Assembly (NCBI RefSeq): GCF_003589595.1
Contig: NW_020653945.1
Span: 24,698,201-24,762,200, forward strand
Direction of reading: 5' to 3'
DNA length: 64,000 nucleotides
Source: Hyposmocoma kahamanoa
Taxonomy: Eukaryota; Arthropoda; Insecta; Lepidoptera; Cosmopterigidae
Positions within the stretch are counted from its first letter, which is position 1, and the number at the start of each line of letters is the position of its first letter. Both the position numbers and the translations under genes were made by a program. This document shows positions 32,446-44,410 of the stretch, one piece after another. The notes beneath the pieces are model-generated. The model worked only from the letters and a program-made list of their open reading frames with translations, did no database searches and was not told the origin of the DNA.

Positions 32446-32870
32446 CAAATAAAAAAAATATTTTCCGCAAATAAAAGTCGATTTTTAACTCGACACAATA
32501 CATATATCAATAAATCATCGTCACCATGACAACTAGAAAAAAGTATAAAATGTACAAAACTAATCCCGTTGTCACCAAGAAATCAAAATTATTATATTAT
32601 TGTTTCGTTACAGCCTTTACGGCTCAATTTTACCTGTTCGAAACTTTGCCCTTGATCCTACTAGTTGGACTACGCAGTTGGACCACGGGCAATGAATGTT
32701 CTTATCTTCCTGCACTCTTTCTTTATTTCTACAATAAAATTAATGTGGACCGATTCTTGTATTTAATTAAGCGGCCCGCGTGGCAAAGTATTAGTTAAAA
32801 GTGTAAGTTCGAGTTTTTTGTGTTGGTGACTTCTATTGTTTGGATCGCCGTGAATACATATCAAGATAGA
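32446..32870. other. Unassigned; small open frame without recognised domain
   Basis: A 90-codon frame begins with ATG at 32526 (32526-32798). It is hydrophobic in the middle and resembles nothing I know. Confidence 0.3.
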
Positions 32871-32875
32871 ATATA

Positions 32876-33000
32876 AAACTATTTTTTCCGGATTTAAAAT
32901 TGCGTATATTTGCTTTTTTTTAAACAAACCAACGTTTCGAACTTTCTGGTCACACCTGTGGTAACAGCCGACTCACTAGGATGGTTTTAGAAATACTTTT
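32876..33000. repeat. MITE-4 single arm
   Basis: AAAACTATTTTTTCCGGATT, then TTGCGTATATTTGC and AACAAACCAACGTTTCG, form the left arm. The right arm is missing. Confidence 0.65.
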
Positions 33001-34039
33001 TTACTCATGAACTTAAGATAGTCAGTTCTTCAGCGAACAAACAGAGCAGAAACAGAACAAACCTAATTAATATTTCAAATTGTATTTATTCATATTTCGA
33101 CGCAGTTCCAATTATAGCCAATACGTCATTCTTACATTAAAATATTGCATCATATACTCAATATTTTATTCAAATGAAGATATTGTCCATCATTGCAGTC
33201 TACCAGTTTGAAGTCACGCAGCGAGCCGTGGAGCGAGGTGTGCTCGCAGGGGTGTGTAATGAAAGATATAAAAACAAATAATCTATTTTCACTTGGTATA
33301 ACAACAAAGTGTATAATTTCAATGTGTATAATAAACCTTCACTATAACAAACATTAGATATAATGATTAGGTAACATAATGAACTAATGGTATAAGTATT
33401 ACCGGTATAATGTGTTAAATAATGTAACACATTATTTCGTTTCATAAATAGTAGAAGGTTTTTTTATAAGTTTATGTTGTTGACATAAACTAATACAATA
33501 AGTAGTAGTTAAAAGTGAATAATTGAGCATGATAATAACGGTTTCGTACCAAAAATTGGATTTCTCATTGAAATACCTATTGATTTCGCATCGAAATTTA
33601 ATATTGACGCTTCGCCGGCCGCTGCCGCGGCATGCTCGCTTCGCTCGTCGTTGTTATACCAATCGTCTATTATACCCAATGACCTTTACATCCTGCGAGA
33701 ATATGTCAAATTTTAATATCTGAATACCATAAATTAATTATATCCGTTGAGCGTTATATCGACCAAAAATATCTCATTTGTATTGTCATATGTTATATCT
33801 TACGAACCGCACCCATGCTTGGAGTTTATCTGAAGAATAAAATTCATAATGAGGTGATCCGACATGAGCCATAACATTTATAATTTTGAATATTTTTGTA
33901 AGTACGCGCACGACGGTGTTGTTGTTGTTCTTCTCAGTAGCTGGAGTCAACATTGTGATCTCAATGTTTTTGACAAGAAAACAGCTTGGTGAAAGCCGCA
34001 CTGTGAGATACAGTGGTGTAATTATCTTTTGTAATTTTT
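33001..34039. other. No recognised gene
   Basis: A GC-rich patch (33612-33655, GCCGGCCGCTGCCGCGGC) and another at 33215-33250 contrast with very AT-rich surroundings. A small hairpin, GTTTATGT/ACATAAAC, lies at 33470-33490. The open frames overlap antisense and show no domain. Confidence 0.4.
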
Positions 34040-34370
34040 TTTTTTTAAAGTTCGTGGTAGGTATGTCATACATGTATTTGCCAAGTTTTATCGAAATCGG
34101 TTACTGGAAAGTGCGCGATACCGAATTCATCTCTGTGTGGCAATGTAATTGTTATGGGTGGGCGTGTCGCTTACCATCAGGAGCATGACTTGTTCGTCCC
34201 GTCAATTTATTATTATAATAAAAAAAATTGAAAAATTCATTTCCCAAATTGGTCCTACTGGGAATATTTTCTTCAAATTTAAATGGGACCAATACGGAGA
34301 TAATCACTTTCCAACAAAAAAAGAATCATCAAAATCGGTTTACAAATAGCAAATTAACATTTTTATTATT
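34040..34370 (-). repeat. RepT copy interrupted by a RepG 3' end
   Basis: RepT sequence (GCCAAGTTTTATCGAAATCG, then TTACTGGAAAGTGCG) runs to about 34130 and resumes near 34226 (AAATTCATTTCCCAAATTGG). The insert at about 34131-34225 contains the RepG ending GGGCGTGTCGCTTACCATCA, ACTTGTTCGTCCCGTCA and an A-rich tail. AATTCATC/AATTCATT at the two junctions could be the target duplication. Confidence 0.65.
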
Positions 34371-35060
34371 TTTTTCCAAAGATTAGATTCTTCTATATAT
34401 AAAAGTGCCATAAATAATTAAAAATACTGATTATTAGTGTATAAAATTTATAAAAATATGAGAGTGCTCAATTTTGTTATTAATTGTTGCGAGTTTATGT
34501 AAAAGTTTCATTATACCCTGATTAAAAGTTCCTAAATAAATATTTATTTCGTTTATTTCTAAACTCACAGTATAATTTATGTTATTAAATAATCAAGATT
34601 ACGGTTGTTTACAAAAATAGTATACGTTAAATATGTCGGTAATATTGATCCACCTCAAGGTCCATATATCAATTTCCTACAATAATTGCGCCGGGTTAAG
34701 CAATAAAGAACGTCTATTTTTATTCATTTTTGGAAATGAACAAGTTAAACATGTTTACGTTTTAAATTTCTTCTACATTGTAATAATTTATCTTCATCTT
34801 ATCGTAATAGTTAGAGTTCGTTACAAATTATTATTTTTAATTTCATGGAATCAACTTGTACTTACTTACTTGTACTTTTTTCTAGAGTGTCCAGTGTCCA
34901 CATTTGCATGCCTTGGCGATCTTTGATCAATGCATTTTTTTAGTATAATGTCCTCTGTGTTACTGTCTCTACTTTGTTATATTTATTTCATATGTAATGG
35001 CTGTCCAAAAAATCTTTTATCCCGTCTTCTTACCGTGACGATACTTCTTTTATTTTAGGA
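34371..35060. other. No recognised feature
   Basis: AT-rich. The frame 34633-34926 shows no domain I know. Confidence 0.4.
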
Positions 35061-35420
35061 CTATATTGACCCACATTTAAAGCACGTTGCTACCTTGACT
35101 GCGCTGTCCGTGGCCGCGTAGAGATCTTCCTTCGTCGTATTAGGACACAGGGGGCACAACAGTAAGTGCTGCATGGACTGTGTTGGGGCACCGCTATATT
35201 GCGTTTGACTAGTATCCCTGAAACCCCATTTATACATCGTATCTCAGCAGTGTCCTATCTGAGAGCGAAGAGGATTTAAGGATTTCCACACGGGACACCG
35301 CAGAGTGCAACCTGGTGGTAGTTTTATGCAGTAGAATCTCTTCATGCATCTTCCACTCTAATCACCTCGTAGCCCAGATACGTCATCTGTTGGCTTGTAT
35401 TTCTTCTCTCAGTCGTCGGT
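35061..35420 (-). pseudogene. C-terminal tail of a non-LTR retrotransposon protein
   Basis: From about 35200 the minus-strand frame reads YSGAPTQSMQHLLLCPLCP, then TTKEDLYAATDSAVKVATCF and a stop at 35061. A Cys/His cluster followed by a T-x-E-D-L-x-x-A-T-D helix is typical of the extreme C-terminus of several insect LINE ORF2 proteins. Upstream sequence (RRLREEIQ near 35415) fits in other frames, so the fragment is frameshifted. The reverse transcriptase is absent. Confidence 0.65.
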
Positions 35421-35804
35421 TACTAAAATGTATGTAATTTTTTCGATGAACATATTTCAAAAGGAAATTTTTGATACGTGAAACAAGTTCAGTACCATTT
35501 AGTAACAACGTTAAAAGTTTAGCACTTTATGGTGGTACTTCCGATGGCGTTGGTCCAATAAAACATTAGGCATTGCTACCAATGCCAACTCACTCAATTA
35601 TACAGCACTGTATACAAGTTTGAAAAAACAAGTGAAACGTATATATTTATTTCATAAAGTCACGGATAATTAAATAGGACAAATAGAATTATCACTTGCT
35701 TTTACGGTGGTTAGTTAGCGTCTAACGCGTGTCAACCTTAGGTCTCGATAAACCTACTTGAGCTCAGTCCGGCAATTTACGTTTTGTATGGTATGGTGCA
35801 GAAC
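35421..35804. other. No recognised feature
   Basis: Unassigned sequence in front of a SINE-B. Confidence 0.4.
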
Positions 35805-36030
35805 TGCCTCCATGGTCGAACGGTTACCATGCCGGACTGCCACGCAGAGGTCCCAGGTTCGATTCCCGGGCCGGGAGAATTATTTGTATGGACTACATTT
35901 ATTTCTCTCGTGACTTTGGGTGTAATTTGTGGTTGTTTATGTGTGTGTCCATGGCACATGGCAATGATAGTCGCTCTAAAAACATTACCCGTAGTAGTAT
36001 TTCGGATCATCGGTAAGTCCTAGTGTAATA
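35805..36030 (+). repeat. SINE-B, well-preserved copy
   Basis: The head TGGTCGAACGGTTACCATG and box B GGTTCGATTCCCGGGCCGGG are intact, followed by GTAATTTGTGGTTGTTTATG. The opposed frames 35777-36023 come from this repeat. Confidence 0.85.
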
Positions 36031-36384
36031 AATTATCAATTTTCTGTTTATCGAATTAATTCAGATGTCAATCGTTCGTCGTAGTTCACCTACTGGCCGC
36101 AAGATGGCAGCACGTTGAATACATTTTTAATATAAAATCAAAACGTCGTAACTTAGCATAAAGGTATTGGACTTTAAACGGTATAGCGACTGGGTAAAAT
36201 TATATTAACAATCCAGAATTTGTTACACCTTTTTAAATTAGAAATCACTATTAATTTCGTAGTGCTAATTTGTTTGTGTGTGCTTTAGCGACAGCGGTTC
36301 CGATAGTAAATGAGGCCTAAGGCTCTTCCATTGTTTTTTTTTCTTTCGTGGTGATGACACGTCGTGAAAAGATACAAGTAGTTG
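36031..36384. other. No recognised feature
   Basis: I see no gene or recurring repeat. Confidence 0.4.
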
Positions 36385-36499
36385 TTAGACAAAATGAAGG
36401 CAAGTCAAGTTGAAGTGAACCTTAGCGTACGAGAATTTCTGCCGGTATTGGTTCATGCTAAGAAACAATTTTATCATAAAAATACTTTTCAATATAGAA

Positions 36500-36675
36500 A
36501 ATTTAAATCCACATACAAATACGGCTCGGCCAGGAACATCCTGTACACGCTTCACGGTATGATAATCTTCATATTTTACAGACAAGTGTTTTCTCGTCTG
36601 GTTGGGAACATCTTTTACGTAGATAAATGAAAGTATAGGTTCCACGATACCGCCCTGTGGGACTCTACAATTCAT
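36500..36675 (-). pseudogene. Possible short reverse-transcriptase relic
   Basis: The minus-strand frame starts MNCRVPQGGIVEPILSFIYV, then KDVP. This resembles the G-V-P-Q-G-S-x-L-x-P-x-L-F-x-I-Y-x-N-D motif of LINE reverse transcriptases, with changes at several key positions. Downstream sequence loses similarity and no FADD box follows. The match is suggestive only. Confidence 0.5.
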
Positions 36676-37009
36676 ATTTTCTGTTAAGTCGGCTTAGTCG
36701 ACTTTCTTGTCATAGAAAATGTTTATACGGCTAAACATGTGCGGTACAGTGTACAGCAGAATGGACTTACTGATAAGCCCGTATGTTTTATTGGCATAAT
36801 ATGTATGCAATATTGAACGCAACAATGTTTGTGTTTTGCTATAACACTTTCTCTTTGTGTTTGGTATCTGTTTTGCTTTTGAATATGTTTCTTTTAAACA
36901 AATTATATGTAACGAGTTTGAACGTATTATTGATTAAAATTTACGCCTACAATGTTGAGTAGCATTACCCCTACCTAGGGGTGAAGGAATACGTCGTGAT
37001 AAAACCTCC
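36676..37009. other. No recognised feature
   Basis: AT-rich, unassigned. Confidence 0.4.
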
Positions 37010-37175
37010 ACTGCAAGCCTGTATGTGATAACCCTTTGAAAACGTGTGAAACCCGCAACCCGTATTAGGCCAGCAAGAAAGATTATGCCCTGACTATACC
37101 CTCGCCTGAGAGGAGACCGTGCTCAGAAGTGGGACTTATAAACGGGTTGACGTTGAAGATGGTGATGATGATATT
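37010..37175 (+). repeat. SINE-C 3' part
   Basis: TTTGAAAACGTGTGAAACCC, TCGCCTGAGAGGAGACCGTG, CTCAGAAGTGGGACTTATAA and a GATGGTGATGATGAT tail. The head is missing. Confidence 0.75.
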
Positions 37176-37209
37176 TTGGTCAAATTGAAGGGTGTTAGTA
37201 AAGAAACGA

Positions 37210-37405
37210 TAACAATCTCAGTACAGAGTACTAAAAAACCAACCTTAAAAGTTATTCATCCCCTAGTTTAGAAATATTTTCTTCGAATTTAAATGGAACT
37301 ACTATTCGTGTACCCTCTTTCCAACAATCGTCAAAATCAGCTCACAAATGAGTTATGCGTAACACACACACACAAAAAAAATACAACCGAGTTGAGAACC
37401 TCAAG
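37210..37405 (-). repeat. RepT fragment
   Basis: CTCAGTACAGAGTACTAAAA, then ACCAACCTTAAAAGTTATTC, to AACCGAGTTGAGAACCTCAAG, with an internal deletion. Confidence 0.7.
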
Positions 37406-38155
37406 AAGTAGTTAATATGTCGAAATATTTAGTTATGTCTTGTAGAATTGTATTGTATTATTATGTGAAATAATGTGCGTTTCTCTGCCAACAACCTCGC
37501 TACACTCCCGTCCTGCATCTTTGTCCTTGCTTTCTGACTCTTGAGGACTGAGACCTCCAACAACCCGTGCCTACCTTCTTCTATCTTCACTTGTATACTA
37601 TATCAGTCGTTCTATTCTTTTATACTCGAACACTTTGACATTCTTTTTTGTATTGTTTAATTTCGTAGTTCTTTATCGCAACAGTATAAGGTTTCATCAA
37701 GAAATTTCTCGGTATGTATTATAGGTATGTGCCGCTTTAGGTTTCGAATCGTCCACCCCTTAATTAAGAAGCAACCGTTCTCCCAAGAGCTATCATCGCT
37801 CTCCAACATTATATTTATAATGCAAGTGGATACGCGAACGTAGTCTCTAGTCGGTCCAGATTCATTTTACTGGGTCCCGTGGGGTCCTTTATTACGAATG
37901 GGAGCGTAAATGAGACCTGTTATGATGGTAATTTCTCAATATTAAACGTGTTTATCCCTTGCGATGATAAAATTACAATCTTGGATATTACAGGTTTCAG
38001 AAAATAAAGTATACTCTCTCTCTTCTTTCATAATGTTAGTATAATATGATACCATCTAAAAATGATTTTGCTTTTGTTTAAAATAATTTCAACGTTTAGG
38101 GATTACACACGTTATTCATAATGTTCATTTTCAACGTAAGGAACGAAGATAATAT
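37406..38155. other. No recognised feature
   Basis: A pyrimidine-rich stretch (37490-37610) is the only texture. No open frame. Confidence 0.4.
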
Positions 38156-38157
38156 TA

Positions 38158-38636
38158 GGGGTTAAAGTATGAAATTGCCGTTTTATTGCAATAGGTNNNN
38201 NNNNNNNNNNNNNNNNNNNNNNNNNNNNNNNNNNNNNNNNNNNNNNNNNNNNNNNNNNNNNNNNNNNNNNNNNNNNNNNNNNNNNNNNNNNNNNNNNNNN
38301 NNNNNNNNNNNNNNNNNNNNNNNNNNNNNNNNNNNNNNNNNNNNNNNNNNNNNNNNNNNNNNNNNNNNNNNNNNNNNNNNNNNNNNNNNNNNNNNNNNNN
38401 NNNNNNNNNNNNNNNNNNNNNNNNNNNNNNNNNNNNNNNNNNNNNNNNNNNNNNNNNNNNNNNNNNNNNNNNNNNNNNNNNNNNNNNNNNNNNNNNNNNN
38501 NNNNNNNNNNNNNNNNNNNNNNNNNNNNNNNNNNNNNNNNNNNNNNNNNNNNNNNNNNNNNNNNNNNNNNNNNNNNNNNNNNNNNNNNNNNNNNNNAGAT
38601 TTTCAGTACAAATCGGCAATTTCATACTTTAACCCC
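38158..38636. mobile_element. TA-flanked inverted-repeat element whose interior is the assembly gap
   Basis: GGGGTTAAAGTATGAAATTG at 38158 and its inverse ending at 38636 sit on either side of the N block, with TA outside each (38156-38157 and 38637-38638). The arms match over ~23 bp. This fits a mariner-type element that was not assembled through. The N-filled translations across it are meaningless. Confidence 0.75.
38197..38596. other. Assembly gap (400 N)
   Basis: A run of 400 unknown bases; the round number suggests a placeholder or estimated length. Confidence 0.99.
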
Positions 38637-38639
38637 TAT

Positions 38640-39418
38640 TATTAAGTTATTTGGCGGTATAATGTTTTGATATGCGGTCTCTACAACGTCAGTACTTACG
38701 CAGAGAGCCAATTGCTACAAAAATCTGCTTAGTTGTTGTGATTAATAGAACCTACTCAAATAATCGGAATTTACACTCTGATCTGATGCCCGCATTTCAT
38801 GAACGGGCGTAGGCATTTACAGCTGTACAAAATCATATATTCGCACTTTCGGCAATTTAACTTTTGTTTTATTGCACTAAAACACATCTTTTCACGAAAA
38901 GGTCTCCTGGCCATGTACGCAAGTACATTTGCGTGCAAGAATACTGTTGTACATATTATATAAGTTAATTCAAATAATGTTTGTCTTACTTATCGTTTTT
39001 AATGCGGTCTCTGACCATAACTGAGGACAGAAAAATCTATTTCTAATGGATTATTATTATTACAATAACAAAGTCATTAATAACTGAACAGTATAAAACT
39101 TAATAAACACGATTAATAACTGTAAACGGGAAAATAAATCCGTTATCTCTAATCTGGACTTTTCTGAGATATTGATTCTACATTTGTAAATTTGCACGAT
39201 ATTTATATAAATGTATAACAGATGATGAATAATGAGTCATGTGACAAAATGTGCGAAGAGAAAGATCGATGTGCCGTAGAGGATTCAACACCATGGGCAT
39301 GTGTCCAAATTGAAGTTTGGAGGTCAGCAGACAGAAGCGCTCGTAGTCCAAAGTCGCCACCTTTACAAGTACCAAAGACACATTCTTTTTGATATCCTCG
39401 AACAATTTTTAAAATAAA
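38640..39418. other. No recognised feature
   Basis: AT-rich. The frame 39178-39405 (minus) shows no known domain. Confidence 0.4.
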
Positions 39419-39602
39419 TAAATATTAGGCAATATCACATATGTAGCTTTTGATCCCAAAGTAAGTAATCAAAGCACTTACCTATGTATGGAAATCGAAA
39501 ACAACGACGGTACCATAAACACCCAGTTCCGAGACAATATACAAAAGTTTTCTATATTCACACAGCCGGGGATCTAACCCTAGGCTTCAAAGATACCAGC
39601 GT
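39419..39602 (-). repeat. SINE-D copy, degenerate
   Basis: CCAAAGTAAGTAATCAAAGC, ATGGAAATCGAAAACAACGA, CACCCAGTTCCGAGACAATA and a weak GGGGATCTAACCC box B match 42248-42475. Confidence 0.7.
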
Positions 39603-39885
39603 TTCTGTTTTATTAAAAAAATAATGCGTATTTTACCTCCATCCCACTTGATGGAAAGTGACGATTAAGCACGCACACCTAAATAATGCATATTCACTCC
39701 CGCACTTGAGGAGGCTCGAGTCATACCGTTCAGTGAACAAGTCTGTATGCCTTCCACCTTCATTCCGCCTTTTAATCGTCTTTTCTCTGATTCCTGGCCA
39801 CTTGTTTTCAAATTTTGAATCAATCTTTAATTCCGTTGTCTGTCATTCTCATTTTGTTTTCGTTCCGTCGTCACTCTCTGCTTAA

Positions 39886-40490
39886 CTCACGCGATGCGCT
39901 CCTCCTTCCGCAAAATGGCGGCTATTTGGTTTCGCGAATTAGAAAAGCATTCAGTTTAAATACAAGTTTTTAGAAATAGAAATTATTACTCTGCATTACT
40001 AAATAAATACCCTCCGTACTACCAACAAAAACATCTCAAATAAAATGCAGTAATACGCCGCAAATCCTGCACTTAAAAAGCACTAATGAAATTTTTGGTG
40101 GACTTGGATAAATATGATAATATTCCGTTTGAGTGGTTCTAACGTTTACCATGAAATTACTCCTTAAAGTATAGTTTATAAAGATTTATATTCAGGGTAA
40201 ACTTAAAAAACGCTACTTACGGTACGTTTTCAATATATAAACACCGAAATCACCAGCCCAAACAATAACACACACGATTGTCGTGACGTAATTTTGAAGT
40301 TGTTTATTTTTTTTAAATGACAGACCCAGGCATTAAACACTTTATGGTTTGCTAGAGTAGTTACCGAAATAGTAATTAATATTAGTTATTTTACCTGTTA
40401 TAACTTCGATATCCGATAAATCGGTATAAAATCATCAATGGCACCTCTAGGTGTGGTATGCGTCTACGGCTGCATGTATCGCGTGAGCGG
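39886..40490. mobile_element. MITE-3, uninterrupted 605-bp copy
   Basis: It lies in the opposite orientation to the copies at 26 and 52 kb. Flanks are TTAA on both sides (39882-39885 and 40491-40494). The first three bases of the left TIR (CCG) are missing. It shows continuous sequence across the MITE-2 insertion site. No coding frame. Confidence 0.9.
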
Positions 40491-40494
40491 TTAA

Positions 40495-41404
40495 TCGTTG
40501 AAGCGAGCAGTGCTGCTCGTCTAATTTTGATCCTTTTACCTGTTCCCAACCTAAATCATTTGCTAATTTTAATACCAATCTAACCTAGTAATATTGTATA
40601 ACTCGGTTAACTCGGTTGTATAAGTCCGTTTCACATTTTTAGTACTTAAGTATGGTAGTGTTTTGCAGCGTTGTACCTGTTTTTTATACCCTTTTCTTGT
40701 CAGAGCCTTCTTTTTTTCTTTCGACTTTACTTATGAAATAAATTATGTAGACCGGAGTATTCCATTTTATTGCCGTTATCCTAGTCACGGCACATTAGCG
40801 GTCTTCTACCTCTTCAACTGTAGGACTGTCGAAGTGAGACGCTTTGCGCGAATCCTTGGAATATACTCAACAATAGCTGTGCAAGCCACTCGACCACAGA
40901 AATACTCATAACCAGGTCAAAATAAGTTCCTTCGAAGAAATGCTTTCTCTAATTTCGATAAAAACAACTTTCATTTCATGTTTGACTTCATTTCACGTTG
41001 CAGTTATTTTTTGGCATTTGACTCCAAATTCGTTTTTTTTTTAAATCAGGCATCACTAGCAGCAATTATACATGTAATTATTTCTCTCTAGCAATAAAAT
41101 AATCAATTAGCAGATCAGAACGTGTGACAGAGATGAAGATTGATCGCTCTTAAGCCAGTAGAAGAGAGCGCAAATATTTTTCACAGGTATTGAACCCCGA
41201 GCCCAGGTGGCAAATAAATCAATTTGACATTTCATAGTGAAAGGAATTTTCGGATTAGGCGGTTATGCCACAAATTAAAGGTACTTTGGAACTGTTATGA
41301 TATAGGTTCACAATTGCTGTAACTATTATATAGTTAAATGTAGTTAAAAATAAAGATTGTTTAGTATTATGTAGTGGTCATTATACTCATTACACCTAAA
41401 AAAT
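40495..41404. other. No recognised gene
   Basis: A 82-codon frame at 40663-40911 shows no domain I know. The rest is unassigned. Confidence 0.35.
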
Positions 41405-41655
41405 TGTGGTAGTCTAAGAGTTTGACCTACCGCCTCTCAAGAAGAGATCGTGGTTTAGAATCCGGGCGCTCACCTCAGAGTTTTCGTTATTTATGTACGA
41501 AATTTAATTTGAAATGAGCGTTTCAATGAAGGAAAACATCGTGATGAAAGTTGCATGTTGCAGAAGGTTCACAACCCTCGGAGAACGTGTGACGTCCCCA
41601 ACTGTGTGTGTATGGCGGACTATAGCCTAAAATCCTCTCCTGATGCCTCACCCAT
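41405..41655 (+). repeat. SINE-C copy
   Basis: A degraded tRNA-like head (GTTTGACCTACCGCCTCTCA, then GTGGTTTAGAATCCGGGCGC), a body AATGAAGGAAAACATCGTGA, then GGAGAACGTGTGACGTCCCC, and CCTGATGCC at the end. Confidence 0.75.
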
Positions 41656-41677
41656 ACATAAATCCAAAAATAACGGC

Positions 41678-41850
41678 GGGGCTCCTTGTGAAAGAGAACG
41701 TCCAAGGGAGTACCTTGCCAATTTCTGTCGCCACAAACAGTAATATGAGCGACACTGCGTTCCGGTTTTGAAGGGTAAGGGTGCTGGTGAAATAACGGGC
41801 ACATGAGTCTTTTCAACTTATGTCTCAGGGAGATGAGCACAGTGGCAGTG
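41678..41850 (+). repeat. RepG copy, 3' truncated
   Basis: GGCTCCTTGTGAAAGAGAAC, ACTGCGTTCCGGTTTTGAAG and GTGGCAGTGTCCCTATAACG; the last third is missing. The frames 41523-41840 lie across SINE-C and RepG and are not genes. Confidence 0.75.
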
Positions 41851-42247
41851 TCCCTATAACGTTCGTTCCTTCATTAAATTTGGTATCATAAAAAAACACG
41901 TTTCGGGAACTGGCCAAATAAATTTCAAAGAAAAATTGCCTACCAAATAATATAAATATAACCTTTGTATCAAATTAAATCTAGTCTTATTTGTCATTAG
42001 ATAAATGGCAAATTGAACAGGCACGTATTTTATTCCGAAAACTTGTTTTTTACGTTACGTCAGTTTACTATTCAGTGTTCGATTTATCCGTACGATAGCA
42101 ATTGAACCATATAATGAAAGCGCATCGTGTTTTCCGATAACCACGACACGATATTCTAACGTCGATGTCTTGTTTATTTTGTTCTAGACTTACTGTTCTG
42201 GATATAATCTAGATCTCATAATCTTTTTGAGTTATAAATAAATAAAT
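41851..42247. other. No recognised feature
   Basis: Unassigned AT-rich DNA. Confidence 0.4.
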
Positions 42248-42475
42248 TTCAGACAACAGCACATACGTTGCTCTAATTCCAAAGTAAGTAGCTAAAGCAG
42301 TTGTGGTATGGAAATCGGAAACAACGACGATCCCATCACAAGCACCCAGACTCGAGACAATAAAGAAAAATTTGTTTTTTCGATATTAACCCGGCCGAGG
42401 ATCGAACCCGGGACCTCAGAGATGGCAACACCACGAAAACCAGTGTGCAAGCGACGCGACCACAGAGGTCGTCGT
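42248..42475 (-). repeat. SINE-D, well-preserved copy
   Basis: On the minus strand the tRNA-like head reads GTGGTCGCGTCGCTTGCACAC, then box B GGGTTCGATCCTCGGCCGGG, followed by TTGTCTCGAGTCTGGGTGCT and a TTTATTTAT end. The frames 42292-42517 are products of this SINE. Confidence 0.8.
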
Positions 42476-43424
42476 ATACGTTTAAGCAATCAAAAAATAA
42501 ATTCTAAGGACCTATGAATAAGATTTCAAATTGCATGCGTGTTAGCCGTGTGTACAGCAAAAGGCATATCCCCTTAAGTAAACTTAACACTTTAAACTAT
42601 TCTGTTCTAGTTAGCCACAATTGTATATGCGATTCGTAGCACAATATAGAATGGTGACGTCATCAAATTGCAGAATGGACTGCACACCTGGCGGAAAAAG
42701 TTTTAAATAAACATGCCGCGCCACAGCAACTCTGTGCTGCAAGCATAATAGTGGAGTCACGAAAATCGAGATTTTTGTGTAATTTTTGCATAACCCTAAC
42801 GTGGTCTCATGTCAAAAGTACTAATACCACAGATTACTTAATAGTTATTTCGTAACAGATACGTCACTCTTATACAAAACCGAAAATACTTACGCTATAA
42901 TAGCCTACTAAATCTGACTAATAAAGCCAGGCGCTCACTAAGAGAAAAAAGAAACTTAAGCACGCGCTCAGAGAGGTGAATATAACGTTGTCCGCCGTAT
43001 GCAGTGGTGCGGAACTGAATGGTGGGGTTGTAAAAGGATTGTAACGTAAATGAAACAATTGTCTGAGCGTTGGCACTGCCGGCGACACACTCAGTACACG
43101 GTAGGCACTTATCGCGTAACCTCGAGCGAGTGGTGGAGGCCTGATAATACAAACTCCATGAAACAAATTATAAAATTTGACAATAATTGCTTCAGACGGA
43201 TGTTGGACAAAGAACAGGAGTAGTAGACCCTCAGGTTTATCTAATAAAGAAAACCTCGACCTGGACATTCTACCTTTTCTCTTCACAAGTGAAAATGGGT
43301 AAGAATGAACAAAGAACTGTCGTCATTTCCTTTTAACCTTCTTCATAGGTAATTCACAATTTTACAATAGTGGAATGTAGGTGGACTGAATGAGTTAGGG
43401 TTCCATGGATGATTGGTTTTATTC
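42476..43424. other. No recognised gene
   Basis: Two overlapping minus-strand frames (42895-43286) are long for the region but use different frames, are serine/leucine-rich and show no domain. I do not call them. Confidence 0.35.
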
Positions 43425-43530
43425 TATTTAATAATAACGCACACACTCATAGGCCCTATGCATTTCATTATAGGCACTAGGGAAATAAATGTAGACCATA
43501 CAAAATTTCTCCCGGCCCGGGAATACAATC
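43425..43530 (-). repeat. SINE-B fragment
   Basis: ACGCACACACTCATAGGCCC, TGTAGACCATACAAAATTTC and TCTCCCGGCCCGGGAATAC are the inverse of the SINE-B body and box B, with the middle lost. Confidence 0.7.
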
Positions 43531-44262
43531 TCTCCTCACCATACTGGTCTATCCGGCAGTTGATTTACAAAAATAATTTATTACGTGGGATTTTTATGCT
43601 TCCTTACACTATTTTATTTTGTTATATTGCTTAAACGAAGACGTGCTCATCACAATGTAGTAGTTCTTAGTAACCGATGTAGTGTATTTACATAATGTAC
43701 TATAGACAATAGACAATATAAGTCACACTGAGGCCCGTCGCCGTTCCCGCCATGACGACAGAAGTGGCGTGAGCAAACAAACGTTGTTTTTTTGGACTAA
43801 GTACTGTGGACAACCGGCATCCGTGTAATGATTTACTCATGACTATTCATATTAGCACGTTAAAACAATCACACTTAATTTTCTCGCTTTTTATGGCCCC
43901 TCTATCCACCGGGCCTAATAAAGTGGGTCGAGCAAACATTCCCGGCTAAAACTACGCTTTTTAACTAGTATTTTTACTTGCTTTTGTAGTGCCTGTCTCG
44001 TCTGTCGTTGCCTACTTTCCTTTTTCTACCTCACGCTTGATGCGAATGGTTGAGATTGGCATTTAGTTTTTTCTTACTTGCCGACAGTTTTTTTTAATAA
44101 CAATATGCTCAATTATAAACAATATGCTTTGGTTAAGAGATTACAATGAGATCTCAACTTCGCGATTTCAAATAAAATACGGAAATCAAATGGTAATTAA
44201 TTTATATGGAAGAAAAAGAAAATATGTTTATTAATATTATAATATAGTTATATATACCTATA
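43531..44262. other. No recognised feature
   Basis: A patch at 43735-43765 (CCGTCGCCGTTCCCGCCATG) is GC-rich. Nothing coding. Confidence 0.4.
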
Positions 44263-44410
44263 GTAAATGAAACTATATTTCCGGATTTAAATCGCGTATA
44301 TTTGTTTTTCAAACAAACTAAAGTGTCGTACCCTTTGCAGGCCCCATGGTCACGGTTGACTGAGGTGGTACAGTCATCAACCAGTTATGTCTAATATTAA
44401 TGCAAACCGC
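44263..44410. repeat. MITE-4 left arm
   Basis: GTAAATGAAACTATATTTCC, then TTAAATCGCGTATATTTG and GCCCCATGGTCACGGTTGAC. TA precedes it (44261-44262). The right arm is absent. Confidence 0.7.

Noticed and set aside
35805..35880. Possible tRNA gene (good A and B boxes)
   Set aside because: The anticodon and acceptor arms do not close and the same sequence with the same non-tRNA body recurs at several places, so it is a SINE head.
38155..38645. Frames of ~157 residues made mostly of X
   Set aside because: They span the N gap and carry no information.
42895..43286. Two overlapping minus-strand frames of 85 and 122 codons
   Set aside because: They lie in different frames, have no recognised motif, and have serine/leucine-rich composition typical of chance frames.
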